A stretch of 64,000 bases of DNA from Dendrophyllia cribrosa (GCA_024195265.1 JAJLRJ010000010.1:38769798-38833797), one strand, 5' to 3'; counted from the stretch's first letter, positions 20,101 to 31,570 are shown. Made by a program: numbers and translations. Notes: generated from the sequence alone by a model not told the origin.

Positions 20101-23100
20101 CCCCTCCCCCTACGGCTGCGCAAGAGGGCAGGAGGAAAGTCCCTTTCCCCTACCGTCCCCCTCCCCCTACGGCTGCGCAAGAGGGCAGGAGGAAAGTCCC
20201 TTTCCCCTACCGTCCCCCTCCCCCTACGGCTGCGCAAGAGGGCAGGAGGAAAGTCCCTTTCCCCTACCGTCCCCCTCCCCCTACGGCTGCGCAAGAGGGC
20301 AGGAGGAAAGTCCCTTTCCCCTACCGTCCCCCTCCCCCTACGGCTGCGCAAGAGGGCAGGAGGAAAGTCCCTTTCCCCTACCGTCCCCCTCCCCCTACGG
20401 CTGCGCAAGAGGGCAGGAGGAAAGTCCCTTTCCCCTACCGTCCCCCTCCCCCTACGGCTGCGCAAGAGGGCAGGAGGAAAGTCCCTTTCCCCTACCGTCC
20501 CCCTCCCCCTACGGCTGCGCAAGAGGGCAGGAGGAAAGTCCCTTTCCCCTACCGTCCCCCTCCCCCTACGGCTGCGCAAGAGGGCAGGAGGAAAGTCCCT
20601 TTCCCCTACCGTCCCCCTCCCCCTACGGCTGCGCAAGAGGGCAGGAGGAAAGTCCCTTTCCCCTACCGTCCCCCTCCCCCTACGGCTGCGCAAGAGGGCA
20701 GGAGGAAAGTCCCTTTCCCCTACCGTCCCCCTCCCCCTACGGCTGCGCAAGAGGGCAGGAGGAAAGTCCCTTTCCCCTACCGTCCCCCTCCCCCTACGGC
20801 TGCGCAAGAGGGCAGGAGGAAAGTCCCTTTCCCCTACCGTCCCCCTCCCCCTACGGCTGCGCAAGAGGGCAGGAGGAAAGTCCCTTTCCCCTACCGTCCC
20901 CCTCCCCCTACGGCTGCGCAAGAGGGCAGGAGGAAAGTCCCTTTCCCCTACCGTCCCCCTCCCCCTACGGCTGCGCAAGAGGGCAGGAGGAAAGTCCCTT
21001 TCCCCTACCGTCCCCCTCCCCCTACGGCTGCGCAAGAGGGCAGGAGGAAAGTCCCTTTCCCCTACCGTCCCCCTCCCCCTACGGCTGCGCAAGAGGGCAG
21101 GAGGAAAGTCCCTTTCCCCTACCGTCCCCCTCCCCCTACGGCTGCGCAAGAGGGCAGGAGGAAAGTCCCTTTCCCCTACCGTCCCCCTCCCCCTACGGCT
21201 GCGCAAGAGGGCAGGAGGAAAGTCCCTTTCCCCTACCGTCCCCCTCCCCCTACGGCTGCGCAAGAGGGCAGGAGGAAAGTCCCTTTCCCCTACCGTCCCC
21301 CTCCCCCTACGGCTGCGCAAGAGGGCAGGAGGAAAGTCCCTTTCCCCTACCGTCCCCCTCCCCCTACGGCTGCGCAAGAGGGCAGGAGGAAAGTCCCTTT
21401 CCCCTACCGTCCCCCTCCCCCTACGGCTGCGCAAGAGGGCAGGAGGAAAGTCCCTTTCCCCTACCGTCCCCCTCCCCCTACGGCTGCGCAAGAGGGCAGG
21501 AGGAAAGTCCCTTTCCCCTACCGTCCCCCTCCCCCTACGGCTGCGCAAGAGGGCAGGAGGAAAGTCCCTTTCCCCTACCGTCCCCCTCCCCCTACGGCTG
21601 CGCAAGAGGGCAGGAGGAAAGTCCCTTTCCCCTACCGTCCCCCTCCCCCTACGGCTGCGCAAGAGGGCAGGAGGAAAGTCCCTTTCCCCTACCGTCCCCC
21701 TCCCCCTACGGCTGCGCAAGAGGGCAGGAGGAAAGTCCCTTTCCCCTACCGTCCCCCTCCCCCTACGGCTGCGCAAGAGGGCAGGAGGAAAGTCCCTTTC
21801 CCCTACCGTCCCCCTCCCCCTACGGCTGCGCAAGAGGGCAGGAGGAAAGTCCCTTTCCCCTACCGTCCCCCTCCCCCTACGGCTGCGCAAGAGGGCAGGA
21901 GGAAAGTCCCTTTCCCCTACCGTCCCCCTCCCCCTACGGCTGCGCAAGAGGGCAGGAGGAAAGTCCCTTTCCCCTACCGTCCCCCTCCCCCTACGGCTGC
22001 GCAAGAGGGCAGGAGGAAAGTCCCTTTCCCCTACCGTCCCCCTCCCCCTACGGCTGCGCAAGAGGGCAGGAGGAAAGTCCCTTTCCCCTACCGTCCCCCT
22101 CCCCCTACGGCTGCGCAAGAGGGCAGGAGGAAAGTCCCTTTCCCCTACCGTCCCCCTCCCCCTACGGCTGCGCAAGAGGGCAGGAGGAAAGTCCCTTTCC
22201 CCTACCGTCCCCCTCCCCCTACGGCTGCGCAAGAGGGCAGGAGGAAAGTCCCTTTCCCCTACCGTCCCCCTCCCCCTACGGCTGCGCAAGAGGGCAGGAG
22301 GAAAGTCCCTTTCCCCTACCGTCCCCCTCCCCCTACGGCTGCGCAAGAGGGCAGGAGGAAAGTCCCTTTCCCCTACCGTCCCCCTCCCCCTACGGCTGCG
22401 CAAGAGGGCAGGAGGAAAGTCCCTTTCCCCTACCGTCCCCCTCCCCCTACGGCTGCGCAAGAGGGCAGGAGGAAAGTCCCTTTCCCCTACCGTCCCCCTC
22501 CCCCTACGGCTGCGCAAGAGGGCAGGAGGAAAGTCCCTTTCCCCTACCGTCCCCCTCCCCCTACGGCTGCGCAAGAGGGCAGGAGGAAAGTCCCTTTCCC
22601 CTACCGTCCCCCTCCCCCTACGGCTGCGCAAGAGGGCAGGAGGAAAGTCCCTTTCCCCTACCGTCCCCCTCCCCCTACGGCTGCGCAAGAGGGCAGGAGG
22701 AAAGTCCCTTTCCCCTACCGTCCCCCTCCCCCTACGGCTGCGCAAGAGGGCAGGAGGAAAGTCCCTTTCCCCTACCGTCCCCCTCCCCCTACGGCTGCGC
22801 AAGAGGGCAGGAGGAAAGTCCCTTTCCCCTACCGTCCCCCTCCCCCTACGGCTGCGCAGGAGGGCAGGAGGAAAGTCCCTTTCCCCTACCGTCCCCCTCC
22901 CCCTACGGCTGCGCAAGAGGGCAGGAGGAAAGTCCCTTTCCCCTACCGTCCCCCTCCCCCTACGGCTGCGCAAGAGGGCAGGAGGAAAGTCCCTTTCCCC
23001 TACCGTCCCCCTCCCCCTACGGCTGCGCAAGAGGGCAGGAGGAAAGTCCCTTTCCCCTACCGTCCCCCTCCCCCTACGGCTGCGCAAGAGGGCAGGAGGA

Positions 23101-26100
23101 AAGTCCCTTTCCCCTACCGTCCCCCTCCCCCTACGGCTGCGCAAGAGGGCAGGAGGAAAGTCCCTTTCCCCTACCGTCCCCCTCCCCCTACGGCTGCGCA
23201 AGAGGGCAGGAGGAAAGTCCCTTTCCCCTACCGTCCCCCTCCCCCTACGGCTGCGCAAGAGGGCAGGAGGAAAGTCCCTTTCCCCTACCGTCCCCCTCCC
23301 CCTACGGCTGCGCAAGAGGGCAGGAGGAAAGTCCCTTTCCCCTACCGTCCCCCTCCCCCTACGGCTGCGCAAGAGGGCAGGAGGAAAGTCCCTTTCCCCT
23401 ACCGTCCCCCTCCCCCTACGGCTGCGCAAGAGGGCAGGAGGAAAGTCCCTTTCCCCTACCGTCCCCCTCCCCCTACGGCTGCGCAAGAGGGCAGGAGGAA
23501 AGTCCCTTTCCCCTACCGTCCCCCTCCCCCTACGGCTGCGCAAGAGGGCAGGAGGAAAGTCCCTTTCCCCTACCGTCCCCCTCCCCCTACGGCTGCGCAA
23601 GAGGGCAGGAGGAAAGTCCCTTTCCCCTACCGTCCCCCTCCCCCTACGGCTGCGCAAGAGGGCAGGAGGAAAGTCCCTTTCCCCTACCGTCCCCCTCCCC
23701 CTACGGCTGCGCAAGAGGGCAGGAGGAAAGTCCCTTTCCCCTACCGTCCCCCTCCCCCTACGGCTGCGCAAGAGGGCAGGAGGAAAGTCCCTTTCCCCTA
23801 CCGTCCCCCTCCCCCTACGGCTGCGCAAGAGGGCAGGAGGAAAGTCCCTTTCCCCTACCGTCCCCCTCCCCCTACGGCTGCGCAAGAGGGCAGGAGGAAA
23901 GTCCCTTTCCCCTACCGTCCCCCTCCCCCTACGGCTGCGCAAGAGGGCAGGAGGAAAGTCCCTTTCCCCTACCGTCCCCCTCCCCCTACGGCTGCGCAAG
24001 AGGGCAGGAGGAAAGTCCCTTTCCCCTACCGTCCCCCTCCCCCTACGGCTGCGCAAGAGGGCAGGAGGAAAGTCCCTTTCCCCTACCGTCCCCCTCCCCC
24101 TACGGCTGCGCAAGAGGGCAGGAGGAAAGTCCCTTTCCCCTACCGTCCCCCTCCCCCTACGGCTGCGCAAGAGGGCAGGAGGAAAGTCCCTTTCCCCTAC
24201 CGTCCCCCTCCCCCTACGGCTGCGCAAGAGGGCAGGAGGAAAGTCCCTTTCCCCTACCGTCCCCCTCCCCCTACGGCTGCGCAAGAGGGCAGGAGGAAAG
24301 TCCCTTTCCCCTACCGTCCCCCTCCCCCTACGGCTGCGCAAGAGGGCAGGAGGAAAGTCCCTTTCCCCTACCGTCCCCCTCCCCCTACGGCTGCGCAAGA
24401 GGGCAGGAGGAAAGTCCCTTTCCCCTACCGTCCCCCTCCCCCTACGGCTGCGCAGGAGGGCAGGAGGAAAGTCCCTTTCCCCTACCGTCCCCCTCCCCCT
24501 ACGGCTGCGCAAGAGGGCAGGAGGAAAGTCCCTTTCCCCTACCGTCCCCCTCCCCCTACGGCTGCGCAAGAGGGCAGGAGGAAAGTCCCTTTCCCCTACC
24601 GTCCCCCTCCCCCTACGGCTGCGCAAGAGGGCAGGAGGAAAGTCCCTTTCCCCTACCGTCCCCCTCCCCCTACGGCTGCGCAAGAGGGCAGGAGGAAAGT
24701 CCCTTTCCCCTACCGTCCCCCTCCCCCTACGGCTGCGCAAGAGGGCAGGAGGAAAGTCCCTTTCCCCTACCGTCCCCCTCCCCCTACGGCTGCGCAAGAG
24801 GGCAGGAGGAAAGTCCCTTTCCCCTACCGTCCCCCTCCCCCTACGGCTGCGCAAGAGGGCAGGAGGAAAGTCCCTTTCCCCTACCGTCCCCCTCCCCCTA
24901 CGGCTGCGCAAGAGGGCAGGAGGAAAGTCCCTTTCCCCTACCGTCCCCCTCCCCCTACGGCTGCGCAAGAGGGCAGGAGGAAAGTCCCTTTCCCCTACCG
25001 TCCCCCTCCCCCTACGGCTGCGCAAGAGGGCAGGAGGAAAGTCCCTTTCCCCTACCGTCCCCCTCCCCCTACGGCTGCGCAAGAGGGCAGGAGGAAAGTC
25101 CCTTTCCCCTACCGTCCCCCTCCCCCTACGGCTGCGCAAGAGGGCAGGAGGAAAGTCCCTTTCCCCTACCGTCCCCCTCCCCCTACGGCTGCGCAAGAGG
25201 GCAGGAGGAAAGTCCCTTTCCCCTACCGTCCCCCTCCCCCTACGGCTGCGCAAGAGGGCAGGAGGAAAGTCCCTTTCCCCTACCGTCCCCCTCCCCCTAC
25301 GGCTGCGCAAGAGGGCAGGAGGAAAGTCCCTTTCCCCTACCGTCCCCCTCCCCCTACGGCTGCGCAAGAGGGCAGGAGGAAAGTCCCTTTCCCCTACCGT
25401 CCCCCTCCCCCTACGGCTGCGCAAGAGGGCAGGAGGAAAGTCCCTTTCCCCTACCGTCCCCCTCCCCCTACGGCTGCGCAAGAGGGCAGGAGGAAAGTCC
25501 CTTTCCCCTACCGTCCCCCTCCCCCTACGGCTGCGCAAGAGGGCAGGAGGAAAGTCCCTTTCCCCTACCGTCCCCCTCCCCCTACGGCTGCGCAAGAGGG
25601 CAGGAGGAAAGTCCCTTTCCCCTACCGTCCCCCTCCCCCTACGGCTGCGCAAGAGGGCAGGAGGAAAGTCCCTTTCCCCTACCGTCCCCCTCCCCCTACG
25701 GCTGCGCAAGAGGGCAGGAGGAAAGTCCCTTTCCCCTACCGTCCCCCTCCCCCTACGGCTGCGCAAGAGGGCAGGAGGAAAGTCCCTTTCCCCTACCGTC
25801 CCCCTCCCCCTACGGCTGCGGAAGAGGGCAGGAGGAAAGTCCCTTTCCCCTACCGTCCCCCTCCCCCTACGGCTGCGGAAGAGGGCAGGAGGAAAGTCCC
25901 TTTCCCCTACCGTCCCCCTCCCCCTACGGCTGCGGAAGAGGGCAGGAGGAAAGTCCCTTTCCCCTACCGTCCCCCTCCCCCTACGGCTGCGGAAGAGGGC
26001 AGGAGGAAAGTCCCTTTCCCCTACCGTCCCCCTCCCCCTACGGCTGCGGAAGAGGGCAGGAGGAAAGTCCCTTTCCCCTACCGTCCCCCTCCCCCTACGG

Positions 26101-26648
26101 CTGCGGAAGAGGGCAGGAGGAAAGTCCCTTTCCCCTACCGTCCCCCTCCCCCTACGGCTGCGGAAGAGGGCAGGAGGAAAGTCCCTTTCCCCTACCGTCC
26201 CCCTCCCCCTACGGCTGCGGAAGAGGGCAGGAGGAAAGTCCCTTTCCCCTACCGTCCCCCTCCCCCTACGGCTGCGGAAGAGGGCAGGAGGAAAGTCCCT
26301 TTCCCCTACCGTCCCCCTCCCCCTACGGCTGCGGAAGAGGGCAGGAGGAAAGTCCCTTTCCCCTACCGTCCCCCTCCCCCTACGGCTGCGGAAGAGGGCA
26401 GGAGGAAAGTCCCTTTCCCCTACCGTCCCCCTCCCCCTACGGCTGCGGAAGAGGGCAGGAGGAAAGTCCCTTTCCCCTACCGTCCCCCTCCCCCTACGGC
26501 TGCGGAAGAGGGCAGGAGGAAAGTCCCTTTCCCCTACCGTCCCCCTCCCCCTACGGCTGCGGAAGAGGGCAGGAGGAAAGTCCCTTTCCCCTACCGTCCC
26601 CCTCCCCCTACGGCTGCGGAAGAAGTCCCGTCAAGTGTCACAAATTAA
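17199..26648 (+). other. 3149-codon ORF across the satellite, probably not a real gene
   Basis: ATG at 17199 leads into six leader codons, 165 repeats of a 19-residue unit (EGRRKVPFPYRPPPPTAAQ, or ...TAAE) and a short tail, EVPSSVTN. A minus-strand frame of 2852 codons (17208-25766, unit LRSRRGRGTVGERDFPPAL) overlaps it. All three plus frames and one minus frame of the 57-bp unit lack stops, so long ORFs are inevitable with a period divisible by three. There is no signal peptide, splice structure or nearby poly(A) signal. The changes are CAA to GAA (Q/E) and CAA to CAG (silent), too few to test selection. If it were translated, it would be a basic, proline-rich repeat protein. Confidence 0.2.
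17217..26621. repeat. 165-copy, 57-bp GC-rich tandem array (9405 bp)
   Basis: Exactly 165 head-to-tail units with no indel that I could find. Unit 1 and units 151-165 end ...GCGGAA, and units 2-150 end ...GCGCAA. Units 99 and 127 end ...GCGCAG. No other variant was seen by eye. The unit is about 67% GC with three CpGs. Each carries GGAAAGTCCC (minus strand GGGACTTTCC, a perfect kappaB consensus), which opens a GGAAAG-TCC-CTTTCC hairpin. The minus strand has four G-runs (5, 5, 4 and 3 G) with loops of 1, 6 and 3 nt, a canonical G-quadruplex motif; the plus strand is the i-motif complement. Near identity over 9.4 kb implies recent amplification or strong homogenisation. Confidence 0.97.
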
Positions 26649-27475
26649 GTAGCCAGACACAATGGTTAGCCGCGTAAGCTAGCAAAGGCTTAACGGCAGT
26701 TTATTATTTATCATGGAGAAGAAGTTATTATCTTGGAACTTTACTAAAAGGCCCTTAAGAGATTGTTTTGAAATAGTTTCTTTATTCTGCTCTCGAAGTC
26801 TTTTCTAAATCAGTGGATAATCGGAGAAAAATGTTGCTAGGTATACAGTTTTTTTCCTTATCTTGAAAGTTACTGTCTTTTTCTACAACAGTGGACTGTT
26901 GTATTTGGCTCTTGTTACTACTACCTTTCTCATAATCTATCTTCTGCAGGAGCAAATGTTTCATTCGTAGACTTGAGCTAATCTTTAAGGTATCAAACCA
27001 GCAGTAAAATCCAAGAACTCAGTTTTCTAAACACCAGTGCTGGTCCAACAGAATGTGCTGTTCGAAAGAAGAAGACAAACATGAATTAACTTTGTGTGTT
27101 GTATAAAAATGCTATTATTATAAGGTAATTTTCAAATTCGTGTAGCGAAAGTCAGATTGTTGTGTGTTCATTATATTATAATAAATCGCGTGTCTTGTCT
27201 TAATGCATGTGATTAAAAAGAAAAACAATGTGAAATGTAGAGGATGTTAATTAGGTAAATGGTTTTGCTTTGCGAAGACAGTTTTCCGTCTTGGAAAGAA
27301 AATAAACAGCGATCTACGGCCAGTGTTTACGTGCAAAAAATTGCCGATGCCGGAGATCAAAGTAGCAGAAGCCCAACCATGCGTTGTTTGCGAATTCAGA
27401 TATGATCTGTGCGGTGCAGCTGAAAGTTATGTAGGTTACACACGCCGACAACTTTTTCAGCGGTTACTAAACATC
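26649..27475. other. No recognised gene
   Basis: The GC-rich array ends abruptly at 26621 and AT-rich DNA follows. Short frames only (for example minus 26782-26964). Confidence 0.5.
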
Positions 27476-28630
27476 AACTGTTCCAATTTAACCTTTTAGT
27501 GTGACCATCATTGAATGAAAGCTACAAAGGTCTCTTCGACTCAACGTTTTAGCCTATGGATAACATCCTTAATAATATACATGCAAAAATTTCTGCGTTC
27601 TGATTGGCTTAGAGAGAGTCAGTTAATCCCAAACAGTGCGGAAAGTTGAAATTGGTAGTGCAAAAAGGTGAATTTGCAGTGCAACAAAGTGAAAAGTTAT
27701 GATAGCTGAACGGATTTCGCGGAGCCATGCATAAACAAACATGGCGGACACAAATAAAACAAGATTCAAACAGTATAACGGAATTCTATTAAAAAGCCTT
27801 AAAAGAAAATTCAAAATACGCAAACAGACAAAAGTTTAACAACTGAGAAATACTAGGAGATTTGGGAAAAAACGACACGAAGTCAACAAAGAAAACGAAT
27901 CGGAGAATCAATGAGGCGCTGACGAAAACCCGCGATGAATCAGTTTACGCTGGAGTTTAAACCAAATGCTAACCTGAGAATCTAATTGAACAATAGAATT
28001 ACAATAAAAAATGACTTTTTACGTTTAAAATAGAAAGAATATTAAATAATGATCCGCATAAGAAGGATAGCGCTGAACGGCAATGTACGATGGAATGTCA
28101 GCTTTTTTCATTGTTACAACTAGTGATCTCATTGGCCTAGACTAAAAAAACTGCTAAAAAGTTAAGGTTCGAGATGCATTTTGTCTATTTTTTTTAAGGT
28201 TTCAAGTAATTTGAAACCCAATCGCACAACATGCAAGTTTTAAAAGATATTATATTTAGGGAACTTCATCAAAGAAGCAAAATTATTAGCTATTGTCTTC
28301 TGCTATTCTGATTGGTTAAGCACGAACATTTCCTAAAATTTAATTGACGCAAATGGATTTTCTTTATTTTTATACTGAAATATAATTATGAACCATCAGC
28401 CGCTCCACTATTCTTAAAACCAAAGATATTCTATGTGGGAAAGAGCCTATGCCGCAGAACAATGAAGTTTACTATAGTTCTTCTGTTCAAGAATCGAATG
28501 TTAAAGAAGCTACCAAAGTGATTAAAAGGCCACTCCTTCAACAAATAAGCAGAAAGGCCATAAAAGCGTCTAAATCGAACCTCGGAAATGTCCTGTGGAG
28601 CAAATGAACTCAGACCTGTGATTTAAAATT
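27476..28630 (+). repeat. 1.1-kb direct duplication, copy 1
   Basis: It runs from the GTGTGACCATCATTGAATGAAAGC region to CAAATGAACTCAGACCTGTG, and is collinear with 30500-31570. Shared landmarks include CTGCGTTCTGATTGGCT, GGATTTCGCGGAGCCATGCA, CAAAATACGCAAACAGACAA and CCATAAAAGCGTCT. Alignment gaps include about 310 bp around 28090-28400 that are absent from copy 2. It is non-coding. Confidence 0.8.
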
Positions 28631-29320
28631 CTCCTGTGCCGACAAAACTGACAAAAAAAACGTTTGGTGGCCGTTTGGTAGCTTTCGCAGCTTTCGAAGT
28701 CGTCAAGAGCAAACAAAACGGCGACAGCGTATGTCGAAACCTTTCAACCATATGAGCCTGCGGATAACAGCAAAATCATGGCGACGTCTATGTTTTGCTT
28801 CGTTCTTTTATAAAGTTTCTAACAGTAGCTAGAGTTTAATGAAATACGAAAAACTCGTGAAGCAGTTCTTGTAATATATATAAAGAGTGCATAAATATTC
28901 AAGCATGACTTCACCTGTCAAAATTTCGACCAATCTGAAGCGAAGTTATTAAAGCGTGGCAAAGTGAATTTTTGTAACTAAAACAACCGCAGCGTGACAG
29001 AAATTTATGCATAGATAGACTGAGCCTAACAGCGAAGCTTTCTGAACAGAAAGCCAATGATAAGCTTAACAAAGGTGAAAGGTCGGAAGCACAAGAATTA
29101 AGATTGACGACCGGGCTATCTTTCAATTTTAGCAATTCTAGAAAAAAAAACAGTATTACGCGACCGTCTGCACAGTACATTTAGCCGGACCGTACAAAAG
29201 TTCACAAAAACAACTTTTTCTCGATCTAGAATAACTAGTATGACTTATTTCCGATTATAAAATGCTCAAGGAAATGCGCGTACTATGACTGGTTAAACCG
29301 AGTTTATTATAACCGTTTTT
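28631..29320. other. No recognised gene
   Basis: AT-rich DNA with a minus-strand 89-codon frame (28911-29180) that lacks motifs or splice support. Confidence 0.4.
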
Positions 29321-29540
29321 ATTTTATAAAAGAAATAAAAAAATTGTTCCTCGTGCATTGTAGAGTTATATAAACACTTGGGAATTTTTAAGAACACTCG
29401 AGAGGTGCGAGAAGCACTCGCCTTTACGAGACGTCTTTGGCTCGTGCTTCTCTGCACTCCTCTCGTGTTCTTAAAAATTCCCACGTGCTTATATAACTCA
29501 ATAATGCACTCGGCGCGTTTTTTATTTCTTAAATAAAATG
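29321..29540. mobile_element. Foldback MITE with ~65-97-bp arms
   Basis: The inner arms 29353-29417 and 29444-29509 pair well (GAGTTATATAAACACTTGGG versus CCCACGTGCTTATATAACTC). The pairing extends outward more weakly to AAGAAATAAAAAA / TTTTTTATTTCTT. The 26-base centre is CpG-rich (CGCCTTTACGAGACG). No TSD fixed. Confidence 0.7.
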
Positions 29541-29702
29541 CACTTGTTGCGTATCAAAAATTGCCCGAGAAACTGATTTGGAAATCAAAATTGCAAATAG
29601 TAAACAAACATATTTGCATAAGGAAACGCGAGTGAAGTTTACAACTATAAAATCCAAGTCTTGTTTTGTTTACATAAAATCGCTTTTCAACCTATGTAAT
29701 GA

Positions 29703-30029
29703 ATGAACAAACACAAAAATGGACAACAAAATCTTCTTTTGAAAAATTTCATTCAAATATCTATTAATTTATGTTTAAAAGCAAAACGCGTACCATTTAT
29801 AGCGCATCGAGGCAGAGCTGTCCTCGATGAAATTCAAGATAACACCAATGAATTTGAGCACGTTTTATTAAACATGCCTCCAAAACTAACGAGAACACAA
29901 AGGAAAAGTCAATCAAAAGATGATAAACATAAATTCCCATCGAAAAATGTGATTTATTTTACCTTTAAGTCACTCGACTGCTTGGAAATTCGTGATGATT
30001 TCTCAACTGGATTCATACAACCGTCTTAG
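29703..30029 (+). CDS. Unidentified 108-codon open frame
   Basis: Begins MNKHKNGQQNLLLKNF and contains RVPFIAHRGRAVLDEIQDN and MPPKLTRTQRKSQSKDDKHK. The lysine/arginine-rich, non-random composition resembles a transposon- or host-derived coding segment, but no domain is recognised, no acceptor or donor is clear, and AT-rich DNA can yield such frames by chance. It lies between the two copies of the 1.1-kb duplication. Confidence 0.2.
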   Translation: MNKHKNGQQNLLLKNFIQISINLCLKAKRVPFIAHRGRAVLDEIQDNTNEFEHVLLNMPPKLTRTQRKSQSKDDKHKFPSKNVIYFTFKSLDCLEIRDDFSTGFIQPS

Positions 30030-30159
30030 TGCAGACTTGAAAGTTATCTTGAAATAAATGAACAAAAAACACTTGTAAAACGCTAAGGCTTTGACAAAAT
30101 ATTCTTTTAAGATATTTACAAATAAAAGTTACAAAGGCCGTTTACTTCTGTGGCACTGA

Positions 30160-30600
30160 TTGTAAATCTTGAGTCCATATGGATGAAATACCAAACCATG
30201 TGACCAAAAGTCATGTCAAGTAACACCTTCCCATGGTAGTGGTTCTAAGTTTCCAGTCCGTATATGAAATCCTTAATATGCGACAAATCAAATGAAAGCC
30301 AAAAGGTAGGTGAAATCCTGAATGTGTAATCATTCAAATGATAGCCACAAATGCAAACGCTCCTGTGGTACCTTCTTTTCAAAATTAATAGTCCGTGGAT
30401 AAAATCCAGCTAAATGTGTGATCAATTAAATGAAAGCTACAAAGGCGTACTTTTCCTTTGGTACGTTTTCAATATTTACAGTCCGTGGATAAAACGTTGA
30501 ATGTGTGACCATTCGAATGAAAGCTACAAAGACCTACTTCGACTCATGCGGTACTGTTTCAAACGTTTTAGTCAATGGATTACAACCTTTATAACATGCA
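30160..30600 (+). repeat. ~75-bp degenerate minisatellite, small array
   Basis: Four to five diverged units built on GTCCGTGGATAAAATCC, TGTGACCATTCAAATGAAAGC and TACAAAGGCCTACTT. The same unit forms a longer array at 40690-41620, and one unit is present at 27500-27550, so this minisatellite is dispersed across the window. Confidence 0.75.
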
Positions 30601-31570
30601 TGCAAAACTTTCTGCGTTCTGATTGGCTGAGATACTATCAATTAATCCCAAACAGTGCAGAAAGTTGAAATTGGCCGGCAGTACAACAAGGTGAAATTAA
30701 AAATGATTGACGGTTATGATAGCTAAACGGATTTCGCGGAGCCATGCAGAAAGAAAATCGCGGACACAAATAAAACAAGATTCGAACAGTATACACCGAA
30801 TGCAAATATGGCCGTCCAACATTTTTTTGTTTGGACAGGTTCTCAAGAAAAGAAAAGCAATTGAATAATGATAAAGATCAGGTCATTGTGTGCATTTTCA
30901 AGGCCATATTCTTATTTTAGGAGAAGTTATAGGCAATCAAATTTTGGGAAAAACATGAAAGCGAGGCTAGTCAGGATAGAATGTCTTTTCTCATACAAAT
31001 GTATAAAATTTCAGTGAACCATAACTTTGCAACCGTTAAACCAAGAACACTCAAACTTTGCAAGATGATACACTTAGCAGCACTTGTTTACGTGATATCA
31101 TCAATTTCTCTGAAAACTTGGCCAAACAAAAAATTGCCTGGCGGCCATATTTGCATTCGGTGTATAACAAAATTCAAAATACGCAAACAGACAAAAGTTC
31201 TAACAACTGAAAAATACTAGGAGATTTAGGGAAAAAAGGACACGAGTGCAAGTCAACAAAGACGAAAACGAACCGGAGAATCAATGAGGTGCCTACGAAA
31301 ACCCGCGATGAATTTTACGCTGGAGTTTAAACCAAATGCTAACCTGAAAATCTAATTGAACAATAGAATTAAATAAACAATAACTGTTTGCGTTTAAAAT
31401 ACAGAAAGAATAAACTGTTCAAGCTGCCAAAGTGATTAAAAGACCTCTAGCTTGAAAGACAAATGTCCACTCATTACAACAAGAAAGCCAAAAGGCCATA
31501 AAAGCGTCTTAATCCAACTTCGGTAATGTCCTGTGAAGCAAATGAACTCAGACCTGTGATTAAACATTCG
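30500..31570 (+). repeat. 1.1-kb direct duplication, copy 2
   Basis: Collinear with 27476-28630 but interrupted by the MITE at 30794-31162. At that point copy 1 still reads CAGTATAACGG, showing the empty site. The divergence between the copies is substantial, with many substitutions and indels, so the duplication is older than the MITE insertion. Confidence 0.8.
30794..31162. mobile_element. 369-bp foldback MITE with TATA target duplication
   Basis: The termini CACCGAATGCAAATATGGCC are perfectly inverted, with TIRs of about 45 bp extending to TTTTTTGTTTGG. TATA flanks both ends (30790-30793 and 31163-31166), and removing one copy restores CAGTATAAC as in the other duplication copy. The interior has an unremarkable 79-codon frame starting at 30981. 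The superfamily is uncertain: TATA could be a 4-bp TSD or a TA TSD within TATA. Confidence 0.85.

Noticed and set aside
17208..25766. 2852-codon minus-strand ORF as a giant Arg/Gly-rich protein gene
   Set aside because: It is the stop-free antisense frame of the 57-bp satellite. Four of six frames are open, and no promoter, intron or terminator context supports it.
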